In this document: piece after piece, positions 52,466 through 64,000 of the stretch
How positions within the stretch are numbered: position 1 is the stretch's first letter
How the letters are laid out: each line of letters opens with the position of its first letter
Source of the DNA: Cladorhizidae sp. MBARI D1340-BT2
Taxonomy: Eukaryota > Porifera > Demospongiae > Poecilosclerida > Cladorhizidae
DNA: 64,000 nt
Direction of reading: 5' to 3'
Assembly: GCA_028752905.1 (NCBI GenBank)
Contig: JAQNBH010000004.1
Location: 38,062,336-38,126,335, forward strand
The notes under the pieces: model-generated
Databases searched by the model: none
Told to the model about the DNA's origin: nothing
Seen by the model: only the letters and a program-made list of their open reading frames with translations
Made by a program: the position numbers and the translations under genes

Positions 52466-52730
52466 CTGAGCTCACGGTGGCCTATGGTCCTTTCTATGTC
52501 CAAGTGTGCCGGAAGACTCTGAGCACACAATGGCCTATGGTCCTTTCTATGTCCAAGTGTGCCGGAAGACTCTGAGCACACAATGGCCTATGGTCCTTTC
52601 TATGTCCAAGTGTGCCGGAAGACTCTGAGCACACAATGGCCTATGGTCCTTTCTATGTCCAAGTGTGCCGGAAGACTCTGAGCACACAATGGCCTATGGT
52701 CGCTGCTTTCCATGTCCAAGTGTGAGGGAG
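52466..52730. repeat. 53-bp tandem repeat next to the gap
   Basis: Five copies of CTCTGAGCACACAATGGCCT + ATGGTCCTTTCTATGTCCAA + GTGTGCCGGAAGA, running into the assembly gap. The array is probably longer than shown. Confidence 0.94.
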
Positions 52731-52736
52731 GACTCC

Positions 52737-52836
52737 NNNNNNNNNNNNNNNNNNNNNNNNNNNNNNNNNNNNNNNNNNNNNNNNNNNNNNNNNNNNNNNN
52801 NNNNNNNNNNNNNNNNNNNNNNNNNNNNNNNNNNNN
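52737..52836. other. Assembly gap (100 N)
   Basis: Exactly 100 N, a conventional placeholder for unknown length. Any protein frame drawn through it is meaningless. Confidence 0.99.
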
Positions 52837-53099
52837 CACTTGCCATTTATGGTATCTCAAGAAATGGCTGACAATAGCTGACAATAAAGATCAGAAACTT
52901 GAAACAAAGTTAGTATATCAATGGAAGGGAAGGGATTTCCCAACCCCCCCCCCCCCCCCCCCCCCCCCCCCAAAATGGCTCTACCTAACCCTTATTGGGA
53001 TGAAGTTGATTCTGCTTGTCACACTCTTAATTAACCCTTGGATTTGGTTTGGTATTTGAATCTCTTAACCCTTATTGAGCTGGAGTGTTATATCTGGCT

Positions 53100-53103
53100 T
53101 TAA
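53100..53103. repeat. TTAA target site, left
   Basis: TTAA immediately outside the piggyBac left end; the right copy is at 54056-54059. Confidence 0.88.
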
Positions 53104-54055
53104 CCCTCTCACTGGCATAAGCGACTTAAGTCGCGAAAACGGATTAACCGCGACGAAACAATTCATAAAAAATTAACCGTTCGTGCTATTAACTTCAAAA
53201 ATTGTACGAATATGCCCAAAGCATGCCTCTAATATACCCCTGAATATCAGGAAAATACGGAATGAGCAAAGGGAAGTAAACATGCCAGCAAACATCACTT
53301 CCGGTTAATTCCCGGTCTCGAAGAAGAAATGGCGACTTGCTTTAGAGTAGAGACGAAGCGTTAGACTTCCTATTTGAGGATGACTTCGGCCTGTCCGAGA
53401 TTGACGTTAGTGAAGGAGAGGAAGAAAGTGCCTGTGCTTACCTGGGAAGTGGCGTAGTTGACAGTGATGCTATGGTAGCTATAACAGAAGCTGTTGGCAC
53501 CGACCACGAAGCAAGTTTTCAAAGTATAGATCGCCCTACTCTGCCAAGCGAAGCTTCAGACGATAGCTATGGTCATGAAGACTTCCCCCAAGGTAAGAAT
53601 AGATAAGAGTTGTATAGTAAAGCCTAGTAACTAGCATAATAATAAGAACTATTTCTCCTGGGAAGGTAGTTTCACTCATGGAGCTGGAGGAGGAGGATGA
53701 GGAAGCAGCAGAGGAGAAGACAGGGTTGGAGGAGAGGTTATTTTACAAACAGTTGTTGTTGTTGACCAAAAGTTGACCAGCTAACATTGCTGGTTTCATG
53801 TGTAATATGAAATTGAGATGATATAAACCCGATATAAACCCTTTTATTTTACTTCCTGTCTCTTATAACAATATTCACATTTCTGTGGTTTGTTGCTAAG
53901 CAACAAAAATTTAACATAACGTCCCTTCATGCATCAGCTATCACCTGATATATAGTTGTTGGGTACTTGTCTTCATAAGGTCCTCTATAAAAAAAAGTAT
54001 GTGAAATTGTGTCAATTTTTGTAAAATGTCCTCCGTAAATCTGCCAGTGAAAGGG
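53104..54055 (+). mobile_element. Non-autonomous piggyBac element
   Basis: 952 bp flanked by TTAA. Left end CCCTCTCACTGGCATAAGCG; right end TCTGCCAGTGAAAGGG, i.e. CCCTTTCACTGGCA on the minus strand: 14-bp inverted ends with one mismatch. TTAA targets and CCCTTT-type ends are diagnostic of piggyBac. It retains only a short N-terminal coding piece, so most of the transposase is deleted. Confidence 0.92.
53352..53606 (+). pseudogene. piggyBac transposase N-terminal remnant
   Basis: An open frame reads DEALDFLFEDDFGLSEIDVS followed by an acidic stretch ending at TAA 53604-53606. Acidic N termini of this kind are usual in piggyBac transposases. A nearby ATG at 53330 is in a different frame that stops at once, so the start is frameshifted. 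GTAAGA at 53593 could be a donor. No catalytic domain is present. Confidence 0.65.
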
Positions 54056-54059
54056 TTAA

Positions 54060-55190
54060 GGTGTCTGGCCTTCCTGGCTTGTTCAGGTTCTCCTGCTTAG
54101 CTTCTCTCTCTCGATAGCGTACATACTCCCCAACACGGTGTTGAGAATGCCCAACCACTTTCTTCGTGAACTGTTGGCCAGGAAGTTCGTCTATGAGTAG
54201 CAGTTAAGATCAAACGGATCATATATCCCTGTGGTTTGGCAAGCTGGCGAATTTTCCCGACCACACCCTGAGACGGAAGCGCCAGCATCACTGGCGGAGC
54301 TCCTTCATGCGCAATACTCTTCCAATATAAATGGCCTACTTAATTAGTAAGAGTTGATTAGTCGAGGCAATTATGTTATTGTCGGCTTCTCTAGCATAAT
54401 CACGTCTAGACAAGACAAGGCCAACTCTGTTTGGAGACTTGAATTTGTGTCGGCACTATAGGGAGATGCACTATAGGGAGATGCTCCCTCCATGTCTCAG
54501 TGTTAAATGGTAAAGGGTCATCTAGGTGGTTTTGGTACAGGCGGGTAGGTCTCGTGTCCATTCTTGCTTAGACCTGCCCCATTCTTTGGCTAGTCTGCCT
54601 CTAATCTGATTCTAGAGCGAGAAGTTCCGACTATTGTCTGCTTCAATGGTGAGCAGAACTGACCTTCGCTGGAGAGTTGAGCAGGAGATTTGGTGGTCAT
54701 GCATGAAGTGTACATTATACATGTGCTGACCTTCGCTGAGGGTTGAAAGAGTTCTGTTGCAACTTTTCAGTACTGAAGCTGCTGCATAAAGCTACTGGCA
54801 CTAGCTGTGGACTGTAGCTAGCGTTGCTGTAGCCCTGCAGTTGTCTGAACAGACCAAAAGAGATTTGGACCAACTGGTTTTCAAGAGATAATTGTAATCG
54901 TGTGTGCGTGGTGTGTGTGTCTAATTGGTTGATGGTTTTTAAATGTGTACAAGACACAGGAGAGTTTTCCCTTTAGCTACCATGGTAACCTTAAAAACCT
55001 CAATCTAAACTAGCAAAGTCTGCCTTATCTAACTGCTGTCATAGTAACTGCTGGTTGCTGGTAAGCACTGGGTTTGTACACATCAGACAACAAGAGCCTA
55101 CAACTGAGCTGCATCATTCCTAGCAAGCTCTGCACGTGCACAGGACCGGCCAGTTCCTTGTAGTCCACATACATGTTATGTATCAGCCTA
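54060..55190. other. No recognised gene
   Basis: Contains the dispersed motif AAATGGTAAAGGGTCATC at 54505-54522 and a tandem pair of CACTATAGGGAGATG at 54454-54483. Open frames are short and unlike any family I know. Confidence 0.55.
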
Positions 55191-55249
55191 GCTGGAGGAT
55201 ATGATGGATGGTGTGCTGCTGAGGTGTGCTAGGCGTGTTGTCACATCTA

Positions 55250-56820
55250 CAAGTATGGAAGTGGAAGAAGCACCGACTCTTGAGCTGGAGGAGACAGTCA
55301 CGACTGATGCTAGAAGTTGAAGAAGCACAGACTCTTGAGCTGGAGGAGACAGCCACGACAGATGCTAGAATTGGAAGAAGCACAGACTCTTGAGCTGGAG
55401 GAGACAGCCACGACTGATGCTAGAATTGGAAGAAGCACAGACTCTTGAGCTGGAGGAGACAGCCACGACTGATGCTAGAAGTTGAAGAAGCACAGACTCT
55501 TGGAGGAAACAGCCACGACTGATGCTAGAAGTTGAAGAAGCACAGACTCTTGAGCTGGAGGAGACAGCCACGACAGATGCTAGAATTGGAAGAAGCACAG
55601 ACTCTTGAGCTGGAGGAGACAGCCACGACTGATGCTAGAATTGGAAGAAGCACAGACTCTTGAGCTGGAGGAGACAGCCACGACTGATGCTAGAAGTTGA
55701 AGAAGCACAGACTCTTGGAGGAAACAGCCACGACTGATGCTAGAAGTTGAAGAAGCACAGACTCTTGAGCTGGAGGAGACAGCCACGACAGATGCTAGAA
55801 TTGGAAGAAGCACAGACTCTTGAGCTGGAGGAGACAGCCACGACTGATGCTAGAATTGGAAGAAGCACAGACTCTTGAGCTGGAGGAGACAGCCACGACT
55901 GATGCTAGAAGTTGAAGAAGCACAGACTCTTGAGCTGGAGGAGACAGCCACGACAGATGCTAGAATTGGAAGAAGCACAGACTCTTGAGCTGGAGGAGAC
56001 AGCCACGACTGATGCTAGAATTGGAAGAAGCACAGACTCTTGAGCTGGAGGAGACAGCCACGACTGATGCTAGAAGTTGAAGAAGCACAGACTCTTGAGC
56101 TGGAGGAAACAGCCACGACTGATGCTAGAAGTTGAAGAAGCACAGACTCTTGAGCTGGAGGAGACAGCCACGACAGATGCTAGAATTGGAAGAAGCACAG
56201 ACTCTTGAGCTGGAGGAGACAGCCACGACTGATGCTAGAATTGGAAGAAGCACAGACTCTTGAGCTGGAGGAGACAGCCACGACTGATGCTAGAAGTTGA
56301 AGAAGCACAGACTCTTGAGCTGGAGGAGACAGCCACGACAGATGCTAGAATTGGAAGAAGCACAGACTCTTGAGCTGGAGGAGACAGCCACGACTGATGC
56401 TAGAATTGGAAGAAGCACAGACTCTTGAGCTGGAGGAGACAGCCACGACTGATGCTAGAAGTTGAAGAAGCACAGACTCTTGGAGGAAACAGCCACGACT
56501 GATGCTAGAAGTTGAAGAAGCACAGACTCTTGAGCTGGAGGAGACAGCCACGACAGATGCTAGAATTGGAAGAAGCACAGACTCTTGAGCTGGAGGAGAC
56601 AGCCACGACTGATGCTAGAATTGGAAGAAGCACAGACTCTTGAGCTGGAGGAGACAGCCACGACTGATGCTAGAAGTTGAAGAAGCACAGACTCTTGAGC
56701 TGGAGGAGACAGCCATGACTGATGCTAGAAGTTGAAGAAGCACAGACTCTTGGAGGAGACAGCCACGACAGATGCTAGAATTGGAAGAAGCACAGACTCT
56801 TGAGCTGGAGAAGACGGTTA
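55250..56820. repeat. 55-bp minisatellite with 215-bp higher-order unit
   Basis: About 29 copies of TTGGAAGAAGCACAGACTCT + TGAGCTGGAGGAGACAGCCA + CGACTGATGCTAGAA. Variants (GTTGAAG, GACAGATGC, and copies lacking GAGCTGGAG) recur in fixed order, giving higher-order units about 215 bp long at 55365, 55580 and again at 56345. Confidence 0.96.
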
Positions 56821-56918
56821 CGAAGGCCCCAACCACACTAATGTAATTAATAACCACCTAATAAGAAAATATGGGCACCTGTTTAACGAGCAGTGTTTAT
56901 GGAACTTTAGTGCTGACC

Positions 56919-57120
56919 ACAGAGCTTGCACCAGATGCTCCTCCCGAGTAAACAGGCCACCAGGCAGGAGTGGTTGGCGCTGGTGAGGTTACTTTGTGCA
57001 TGCCAGTGGCTTCCAAATGGCCTACACACTCCAAACCTGCGGGGAAGATACCCACCAAGTGGTCTCCAAGAAAACCGAGGTCCCTCACTTTGCTTTGTTG
57101 TGGTTGTACACACCTCTACC
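56919..57120 (+). other. Exon-like open segment, unidentified
   Basis: After TGACCACAG an open frame reads SLHQMLLPSKQATRQEWLAL, then GTGAGG as a possible donor. Composition is protein-like. Its phase does not fit INTS3 exon 23, and I see no family match. Confidence 0.2.
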
Positions 57121-57643
57121 ATTTTAGCACCTCAAGGGAGCACACTAGTGGAGGTATATATTTCATCTGCAACATCATCTGTAATAATGTGCATGAACAT
57201 GTGTGCAGCGCAATGGAGCTCCAAGATCTGGACACACGGTTTACGTTTGTGTGTATTCTGTATAAAGCCCACCTACCATGAGGCACATATTGGCAAATGT
57301 ATCTCCGCAGTTATTGTAGTGTGTGTGTGTGTGTCATCTACTTAGTAGCCACAAAGCTACTGACTCGAGTTGTTTTTCTGGGGCCAGGCCAGCTGTCAGG
57401 TAAGCTTCAAGAACTGATTGCTTGGTCGGCAAGGAAACGGATGTTTAATGCTGAGTAGCCAGGCAACGAGCAATGTCCATGCCCGGACATAATCAATTTC
57501 TTACGGATACGGATCGCCGAGTGTATGTTCGCGGCTTAGCTAGAAGTGTTGTTGGATGGAGGATGTAAAGTGTTGCTAGGCAGAGCCTGGAGAAGTGTCG
57601 CACGTGAACATCCAATCTACAACTCTCTCTAGGCTCCTGTTAA

Positions 57644-57700
57644 TTGAAGAAGCACAGACTCTCGAGTAGGGACTGGAGACACAGTCACGACCGACACTTA
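57644..57700. repeat. Isolated, diverged copy of the 55-bp unit
   Basis: TTGAAGAAGCACAGACTCTC then GACTGGAGACACAGTCACGACCGACACTTAGC resembles one unit of the 55250-56820 array, about 800 bp away. 57701-58150 has no recognised feature. Confidence 0.75.
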
Positions 57701-58149
57701 GCTAAGAGCGGCCTGAGGCAACGTTATTGTGGGTGCTTGATGTATATGAGCTAGTGTGTACAATATGGATACATGTACTACATTTTGAAAACCCTCTGAC
57801 AGATTTTAAACTTCTTTGCAAGGCTCTGGCACCACTAAAGCGTTATTTGGACTTGTTTTCACACTAAAGCGTTATTAGGACTTGTTTTCACTCGACTTAA
57901 TTTTGCAAACGCTTTACCTCATAAAGCATTTATTAGGAAGACAACAATAAGTCTGTTTGTAAGGAACTGATTCCATTGAATGGATGGTGTGTTTTCCCTC
58001 AGTACTTGAAAGTATCCAGTTCATGGCTGTGTGTATTGTAATGCAATGCTGGAGTGGTGAGGAGCCTGCTAGTAGTGTCATGCTGTTGGTCAGCTAGATT
58101 GCAGCATTGATTTGCTTTAAAAGCTTGGCTTTGATAATCCTGGAAAGCA

Positions 58150-59003
58150 AGTGGGCAGGGGAGGCTGACTAGCAGGCAGGGGAGGCTGACTAGCAGGCAG
58201 GGGAGGCTGACTAGCAGGCAGGGGAGGCTGACTAGCAGGCAGGGAGGCTGATTAGCAGGCAGGGAGGCTGACTAGCAGGCAGGGAGGCTGACTAGCAGGC
58301 AGGGGAGGCTGACTAGCAGGCAGGGGAGGCTGACTAGCAGGCAGGGGAGGCTGACTAGCAGGCAGGGAGGCTGACTAGCAGGCAGGGGAGGCTGACTAGC
58401 AGGCAGGGAGGCTGACTAGCAGGCAGGGGAGGCTGACTAGCAGGTAGGGGAGGCTGACTAGCAGGTAGGGGAGGCTGACTAGCAGGCAGGGGAGGCTGAC
58501 TATATAGCAGGCAGGGGAGGCTGACTAGCAGGCAGGGGAGGCTGACTAGCAGGCAGGGGAGGCTGACTAGCAGGCAGGGGAGGCTGACTAGCAGGCAGGG
58601 AGGCTGACTAGCAGGCAGCGGAGGCTGACTAGAAGGCTGACTAGCAGGCAGGGGAGGCTGACTAGGAGGCAGCGGAGGCTGACTATATAGCAGGCAGGGA
58701 GGCTGACTATATAGCAGGCAGGGGAGGCTGACTAGCAGGCAGGGAGGCTGACTAGCAGGCAGCGGAGGCTGACTATATAGCAGGCAGGGAGGCTGACTAT
58801 ATAGCAGGCAGGGAGGCTGACTATATAGCAGGCAGGGAGGCTGACTATATAGCAGGCAGGGAGGCTGACTATATAGCAGGCAGGGAGGCTGACTATATAG
58901 CAGGCAGGGGAGGCTGACTATATAGCAGGCAGGGGAGGCTGACTAGCAGGCAGGGAGGCTGACTAGCAGGCAGGGAGGCTGACTAGCAGGCAGTGGAGGC
59001 TGA
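58150..59003. repeat. 21-bp minisatellite
   Basis: About 38 copies of GCAGGGGAGGCTGACTAGCA + G. A TATATAG insertion is shared by clusters of copies in the second half. 59004-60220 contains no gene I recognise. Confidence 0.96.
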
Positions 59004-60225
59004 CAAGATAGAACAAAATGTTCCTTGTCCTTGGACAAGACTAGAACACTTCACGCACACGTGCAAACACTAGTGGGTGGCTCTCAAGAGCACACCCTAA
59101 CTGTGGCAAGCACCTGGGATGCTCTGTATATAATGTCACTGCTTGGCACTACTTTGAGCGATGTCACGCCATGAACAGTCATATGGCCATGATTTTGTGG
59201 CAGGGCTGTCAGTTGAGGGGGGGCTACAATATGTGTCAAGTGTTTGTACTTTTGTCTCTTCATTTTAGAGTTTTGCATAATATTAAAAGATCTTCATTTT
59301 AGTTATATTAAAAATTATGTAAGGCTTAATAAATGAAAACGTTTCATTGTAAATTTCTATTAATGAGCTCTAGGCATTAAGTGGCGAGCGAAGATCAAGG
59401 AAAGAGCTCGAGAAGGTGATGAACCGAGTAACCATGTCCATCATCCTTCCCTGCCAGCCATGCAGCCTGCGCTCACCTGCCTGTGCTGTAGTTTAATTTC
59501 TTTTATGTTATTTCCCCCCTCTCTATGAAGGCCTAAGGGGGAGGTGGTTTTGGAAGGCTTGAGGGAGTTTGTCAGGGCCTGGGTTTGTGTGGGTCCTATT
59601 TCGGGCTGGCTTGTCGTACTATCTGCTAAGGGATGCACCAGCTATTAACTGTGCAGAGGCCATTCTCATTTGCCAGTGCAGCTGGGCTGGTCCAGCTTCG
59701 TATCTGCTGCCGGGCATTCTCTTCTCTATGACAACCATTCCCGATTTACGTATGCTCGCATTATTTTAGGCGTGTGACCTGTTCACATTTTTTAGGGATG
59801 AATGTACGAACATACTAATTTCCCAACTCCCCACTGGAACTGGCATTGCTACTATAGTGCTCGTTTAATGTCCTGCATGGCAACGTAGAGCCCGGAGGCA
59901 CTTTGCTGCAAGTAACCTCATTTTTGTGGCTGTTTTTCCCCCCTAATTTCAAGACCTCTCACCTTCCATACCTTCAGAAGGTGTTTGAATGGGTTAACTT
60001 CACAACGCAACTGACCGAATGTTAGTAGTGATGCTCCTGATTTAGCTTGAATGGCAGACATTGCCTTTGAGTGAAGTTACAAGGAGGATGGAGAGCTTCC
60101 GCATGGAGATAGGTAACACTCGTTTATGGCTCCATGGATTCCTGGAGCTTTGCATTGTCACATCGAGGCAAGAGATTTAGTTCACTATCAAGGAGAGTAA
60201 AGAACTTCCACGGTGAAGGATGTTC

Positions 60226-60388
60226 ATCATGCCCTTGGAAGTCTGGAAGTTATGATGTTCATTCTGCCCTTGGAAGTCTGGAAGTTACGATGTTCATTCT
60301 GCCCTCGGAAGTCTGGAAGTTACGAAGTTCATTCTGCCCTCGGAAGTCTTGAAGTTACGATGTTCATTCTGCTCTCGGAAGTCTAGAA
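60226..60388. repeat. 35-bp tandem repeat
   Basis: Four to five copies of TTCATTCTGCCCTCGGAAGT + CTGGAAGTTACGATG. Confidence 0.94.
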
Positions 60389-60875
60389 GTTATGATACGT
60401 TGCTCAATGATGCACATGTGTCATGCCCTCTGAACCTTCATCCTGATCTGTGTGAACAGAAATCAAACTTATACATTCTGAACTAGACTTCTCAGATAGT
60501 TTTTTTTGTTTTGTTACTGGTTGTAAACTTGAGACTGCCGATGTTAGATAGTGCTATACTCTTCTAAAATGTTTGGACGAGGATATCAGCTGCAAGATGT
60601 CGAGCATGAAGCTCATGAGAAACACTGCAGGGTAGTTTTCAAAGTCCCCTGAAGACCTCTTGCTACTGCACAATTATAAAATATCAGTCTTTGAGGCAGA
60701 AACAGATGCCAGGCAGTCCATCAGTTCCAGGTAGCTGTTCCGATGGTCATGAGGGCTGAGAAATGACCGGCCATCATGTGGTGATCACAGTTGACCTTGG
60801 TCAAGTTTAGACACCCTTGGAAGTTTAGGTTTAAGACTGCGACAATTTCAAGGGAGTCCTCCACACAGTACGGAG

Positions 60876-61150
60876 AGCTGAGTGCTGGCTAGGATTGAAG
60901 TGATGTGTGGAGAGGATATGCTTCCCACACTGCTATTTTTAGTGGAGCTGAGTGCTGGCTAGGATTGAAGTGATGTGTGGAGAGGATATGCTTCCCACAC
61001 TGCTATTTTTAGTGGAGCTGAGTGCTGGCTAGGATTGAAGTGATGTGTGGAGAGGATATGCTTCCCACACTGCTATTTTTAGTGGAGCTGAGTGCTGGCT
61101 AGGATTGAAGTGATGTGTGGAGAGGATATGCTTCCCACACTGCTGTTTTT
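60876..61150. repeat. 70-bp tandem repeat
   Basis: Four nearly identical copies of GGAGCTGAGTGCTGGCTAGG + ATTGAAGTGATGTGTGGAGA + GGATATGCTTCCCACACTGC + TATTTTTAGT. 61151-61910 shows nothing recognised. Confidence 0.96.
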
Positions 61151-61914
61151 AAGGGAGCCTGCAATCCACCTGAGGAATTATTAAACAGTATGTAACTAAA
61201 CAGTCGTTGGGCGTTGAGCTGCAAAATGATAGCTACAAATATGAGAAGTAAGAGTCGTGGGAACGAAGGCATTTTCAAAGACCTTTATGTCCTTACAGAA
61301 AGCCTCCATCAAGTGCACCCGAGACAACCTCTCTGAATGAGATGTTGTAGGTGTCTAAATTGGAGGTTCTTGACTGCATCCATTGATCCTTCAGCTGATC
61401 TGTACATTCTATTCCACTAACCTAATCACATGCTCTTAGGCTTCTTCAGCTTCTTCAGCCTCTTCATAATTGTCTTCCATTCCTCACTGATTTTATCTGT
61501 CGGACCACGCCACCATCAAACTAAAAAGACCACCACCACCAACATACCAGCGTGGAGTTGCAGTCTTCTTGTCCATTTGTGCTATTATGGACCTGGAAAC
61601 ATAAACAAATAATTGGCTAGTCCCAATGAAGGAGGACATGAAATTTGAGCACACCTCCAGGGGGCCAGAAATATAAGTGCACTTTTGTTTGTAAATATAA
61701 TCTGACTCACTGAAACCACTTCACTCTATGGCAGGGGAGGTTGTATATTTGCTGTGTAGGGGAAAACCTTTGGCTATATTCTCAGGGACAGGGTTGTTCT
61801 CAGGAAACGTGAGATCTCTGAATATGTTCAGGAAGCGACCACTACCAATCCAAGCTCTCTGTGCTCTTGTCGTTACCACGTAGAGGCAGGATTTTCACAC
61901 TAAGATTGGGGAAA

Positions 61915-62335
61915 GACTTTTTTTTTAGCTTCAAAGACTTTCTTTAGCTTGGAAGATCTATAGTTTGGAAGGCTTTCTTTAGCTTGGAAGACCTTCTTTA
62001 GCTTGGGGGAGTCTTTAGCTTGGGGGAGTTCCTTTAGTTTGGGAGAATTTCTCTAGCTTGGAAGGCTTTCTTAGCTTAGAAGACCTTCTTTCATTTGGAA
62101 GGCTTCCTTTAGCTTGGAAGACTTTCTTGAGCTTGGAAGGCTTTCTTGAGCTTGAAAGGCTTTCTTGAGCTTAAGACTTTTTAGCTTGGGAAACTTTCTT
62201 GATCTTGGAAGGCTTTCTTGAGCTTGGAAGGCTTTCTTGAGCTTGGAAGACCTTTTTGAGCTTGGAAGACTTTCTTTAGCTTGGAAGGCTATCTTGAGCT
62301 TCAAAGTCTTTCTTTAGCATGGCAGGCTTTCTTAC
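61915..62335. repeat. ~20-bp degenerate repeat
   Basis: About 20 imperfect copies of TTTCTTTAGCTTGGAAGGC / TTTCTTGAGCTTGGAAGAC. The minus frame (SLPSSRKSSKLKKAFQAQE) is an artefact. 62336-62685 shows nothing recognised. Confidence 0.92.
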
Positions 62336-62689
62336 GCCACATTTTGTGTTCTGGTTTTAGCTGCACAAGGACAATAATGTTAGTTCCCGACATTTCCCTG
62401 AATTCCTTTCCTTCCACACAGCTAGAGCTGCTTCATGTGCAGATAGCCCTTCATGCTTCCATCCTTTCTTCAGTAACTTCCAGTTTTTGAAACCTGCTTC
62501 TGTGCAAATTTTCTCTTTTGTGGGCCCAAACTTTCTGCCAAGCTAACGCAAGCAGATGTCTCGATCCTCAAAACATTCTAGCCATTCATACATAAGCCAT
62601 CACCTCTAAGATGAGCTCTCCCTAGTCCCAAATTTAGCTTCAGGTATGTAGAGGCTAACTTTGGTTCTCAGGGATGTCTATAACACAAC

Positions 62690-64000
62690 ATTGACACAGG
62701 GAGGAGAGTGAAATATAACACAGAGACAGGGAGGAGAGTGAAATATAACACAGAGACAGGGAGGAGAGTGAAATATAACACAGAGACAGGGAGGAGAGTG
62801 AAATATAACACAGAGACAGGGAGGAGAGTGAAATATAACACAGAGACAGGGAGGAGAGTGAAATATAACACAGAGACAGGGAGGAGAGTGAAATATAACA
62901 CAGAGACAGGGAGGAGAGTGAAATATAACACAGAGACAGGGAGGAGAGTGAAATATAACACAGAGACAGGGAGGAGAGTAAAATATAACACAGAGACAGG
63001 GAGGAGAGTGAAATATAACACAGAGACGGAGGAGAGTGAAATATAACACAGAGACAGGGAGGAGAGTGAAATATAACACAGAGACAGGGAGGAGAGTGAA
63101 ATATAACACAGAGACAAGGAGGAGAGTGAAATATAACACAGAGACAGGGAGGAGAGTGAAATATAACACAGAGACAGGGAGGAGAGTGAAATATAACACA
63201 GAGACAGGGAGGAGAGTGAAATATAACACAGACAGGGAGGAGAGTGAAATATAACACAGAGACAGGGAGGAGAGTGAAATATAACACAGAGACAGGGAGG
63301 AGAGTGAAATATAACACAGAGACAGGGAGGAGAGTGAAATATAACACAGAGACAGGGAGGAGAGTGAAATATAACACAGAGACAGGGAGAGAGTGAAATA
63401 TAACACAGAGACAGGGAGAGAGTGAAATATAACACAGAGACAGGGAGGAGAGTGAAATATAACACAGAGACAGGGAGGAGAGTGAAATATAACACAGAGA
63501 CAGGGAGGAGAGTGAAATATAACACAGAGACAGGGAGGAGAGTGAAATATAACACAGAGACAGGGAGGAGAGTGAAATATAACACAGACAGGGAGAGAGT
63601 GAAATATAACACAGAGACAGGGAGGAGAGTGAAATATAACAGAGACAGGGAGGGGAGTGAAATATAACACAGAGACAGGGAGGAGAGTGAAATATAACAC
63701 AGAGGCAGGGAGGAGAGTGAAATATAACACAGAGACAGGGAGGAGAGTGAAATATAACACAGACAGGGAGAGAGTGAAATATAACACAGAGACAGGGAGG
63801 AGAGTGAAATATAACAGAGACAGGGAGGAGAGTGAAATATAACACAGAGACAGGGAGGAGAGTGAAATATAACACAGAGGCAGGGAGGAGAGTGAAATAT
63901 AACACAGAGACAGGGAGGAGAGTGAAATATAACACAGAGACAAGGAGGAGAGTGAAATATAACACAGAGACAGGGAGAGAGTGAAATATAACACAGAGAC
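62690..64000. repeat. 30-bp minisatellite running off the window
   Basis: About 44 copies of AGAGACAGGGAGGAGAGTGA + AATATAACAC with occasional 1-4 bp deletions that change frame. The 436-438-codon minus frames (CYISLSSLSL / VLYFTLLPVS repeats) are artefacts. The array continues past the right edge. Confidence 0.97.

Noticed and set aside
52600..53059. Frames crossing the N run
   Set aside because: They translate unknown bases.
54454..54481. Two exact matches to CACTATAGGGAGA, the core of the T7 phage promoter
   Set aside because: The upstream T7 promoter half is absent and the two are simply a 15-bp tandem duplication in animal DNA.
56919..57345. INTS3 C-terminal exon
   Set aside because: The open frame is in the wrong phase for joining to exon 23 and shows no match to the family's C terminus.
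62655..63994. Minus frames of 314 to 438 codons (YISLSSLSL repeats)
   Set aside because: Translation of the 30-bp array; small deletions merely change which repeated peptide is read.

Overview
The window is nuclear DNA of an animal. It holds a multi-exon gene with GT-AG introns, DNA transposons of three superfamilies, a Ty3/gypsy relic, an assembly gap of 100 N, and an extreme load of minisatellites. The one host gene I can identify is INTS3, the Integrator/SOSS subunit 3, on the + strand. Its protein resembles the vertebrate form motif by motif but is clearly diverged, which suggests an early-branching or other marine invertebrate. A sponge is a guess the sequence cannot prove. LAYOUT. 1-6840: minus-strand Ty3/gypsy reverse transcriptase/RNase H relic, then minisatellites (57, 42, 55, 28 and about 72 bp units) and unassigned sequence. 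6841-6997: CpG-rich 5' flank of INTS3. 6998-47512: INTS3, 23 exons whose phases all join without a break, giving 886 codons plus one base; this covers the family from the N terminus to the region before the C-terminal domain. A possible 24th exon lies at 47898-48004. The remaining C-terminal exons were not found. Nearly every long intron carries its own tandem array: 40, 33 and about 53 bp (intron 4), ATT triplets (5), 22 and 29 bp (6), 30 and 22 bp (10), 18 bp (12), 45 bp (14), 15 bp (15), 31 bp (16), 34 bp (18), 49 bp (19), a 9.8-kb 32-bp array (21) and 28 bp (23). Intron 6 also holds a pogo-like element (15642-20004) into which a hAT element (16207-19654) has inserted, leaving an exact 8-bp target duplication. 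48005-64000: no gene recognised; more minisatellites, a G-run-ended MITE (50497-50681), the gap (52737-52836), and a piggyBac remnant (53104-54055) with TTAA target duplication. HOW IT FITS TOGETHER. There is no operon or gene cluster. The biology is one essential RNA-processing/DNA-repair gene with introns swollen by tandem repeats and transposons. The most unusual parts are where repeats meet splice sites: exon 14's 5' splice site is the seed of a 45-bp array, so about a dozen donor copies follow the real one; exon 13's 3' splice site is preceded by two broken copies of itself; exon 11's 3' splice site has a (TG)n run instead of a pyrimidine tract; and intron 21 is almost entirely a CT-rich 32-bp array with a few embedded acceptor-like sites. 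The long open frames inside the arrays are by-products of repeat units lacking stop codons, not genes.
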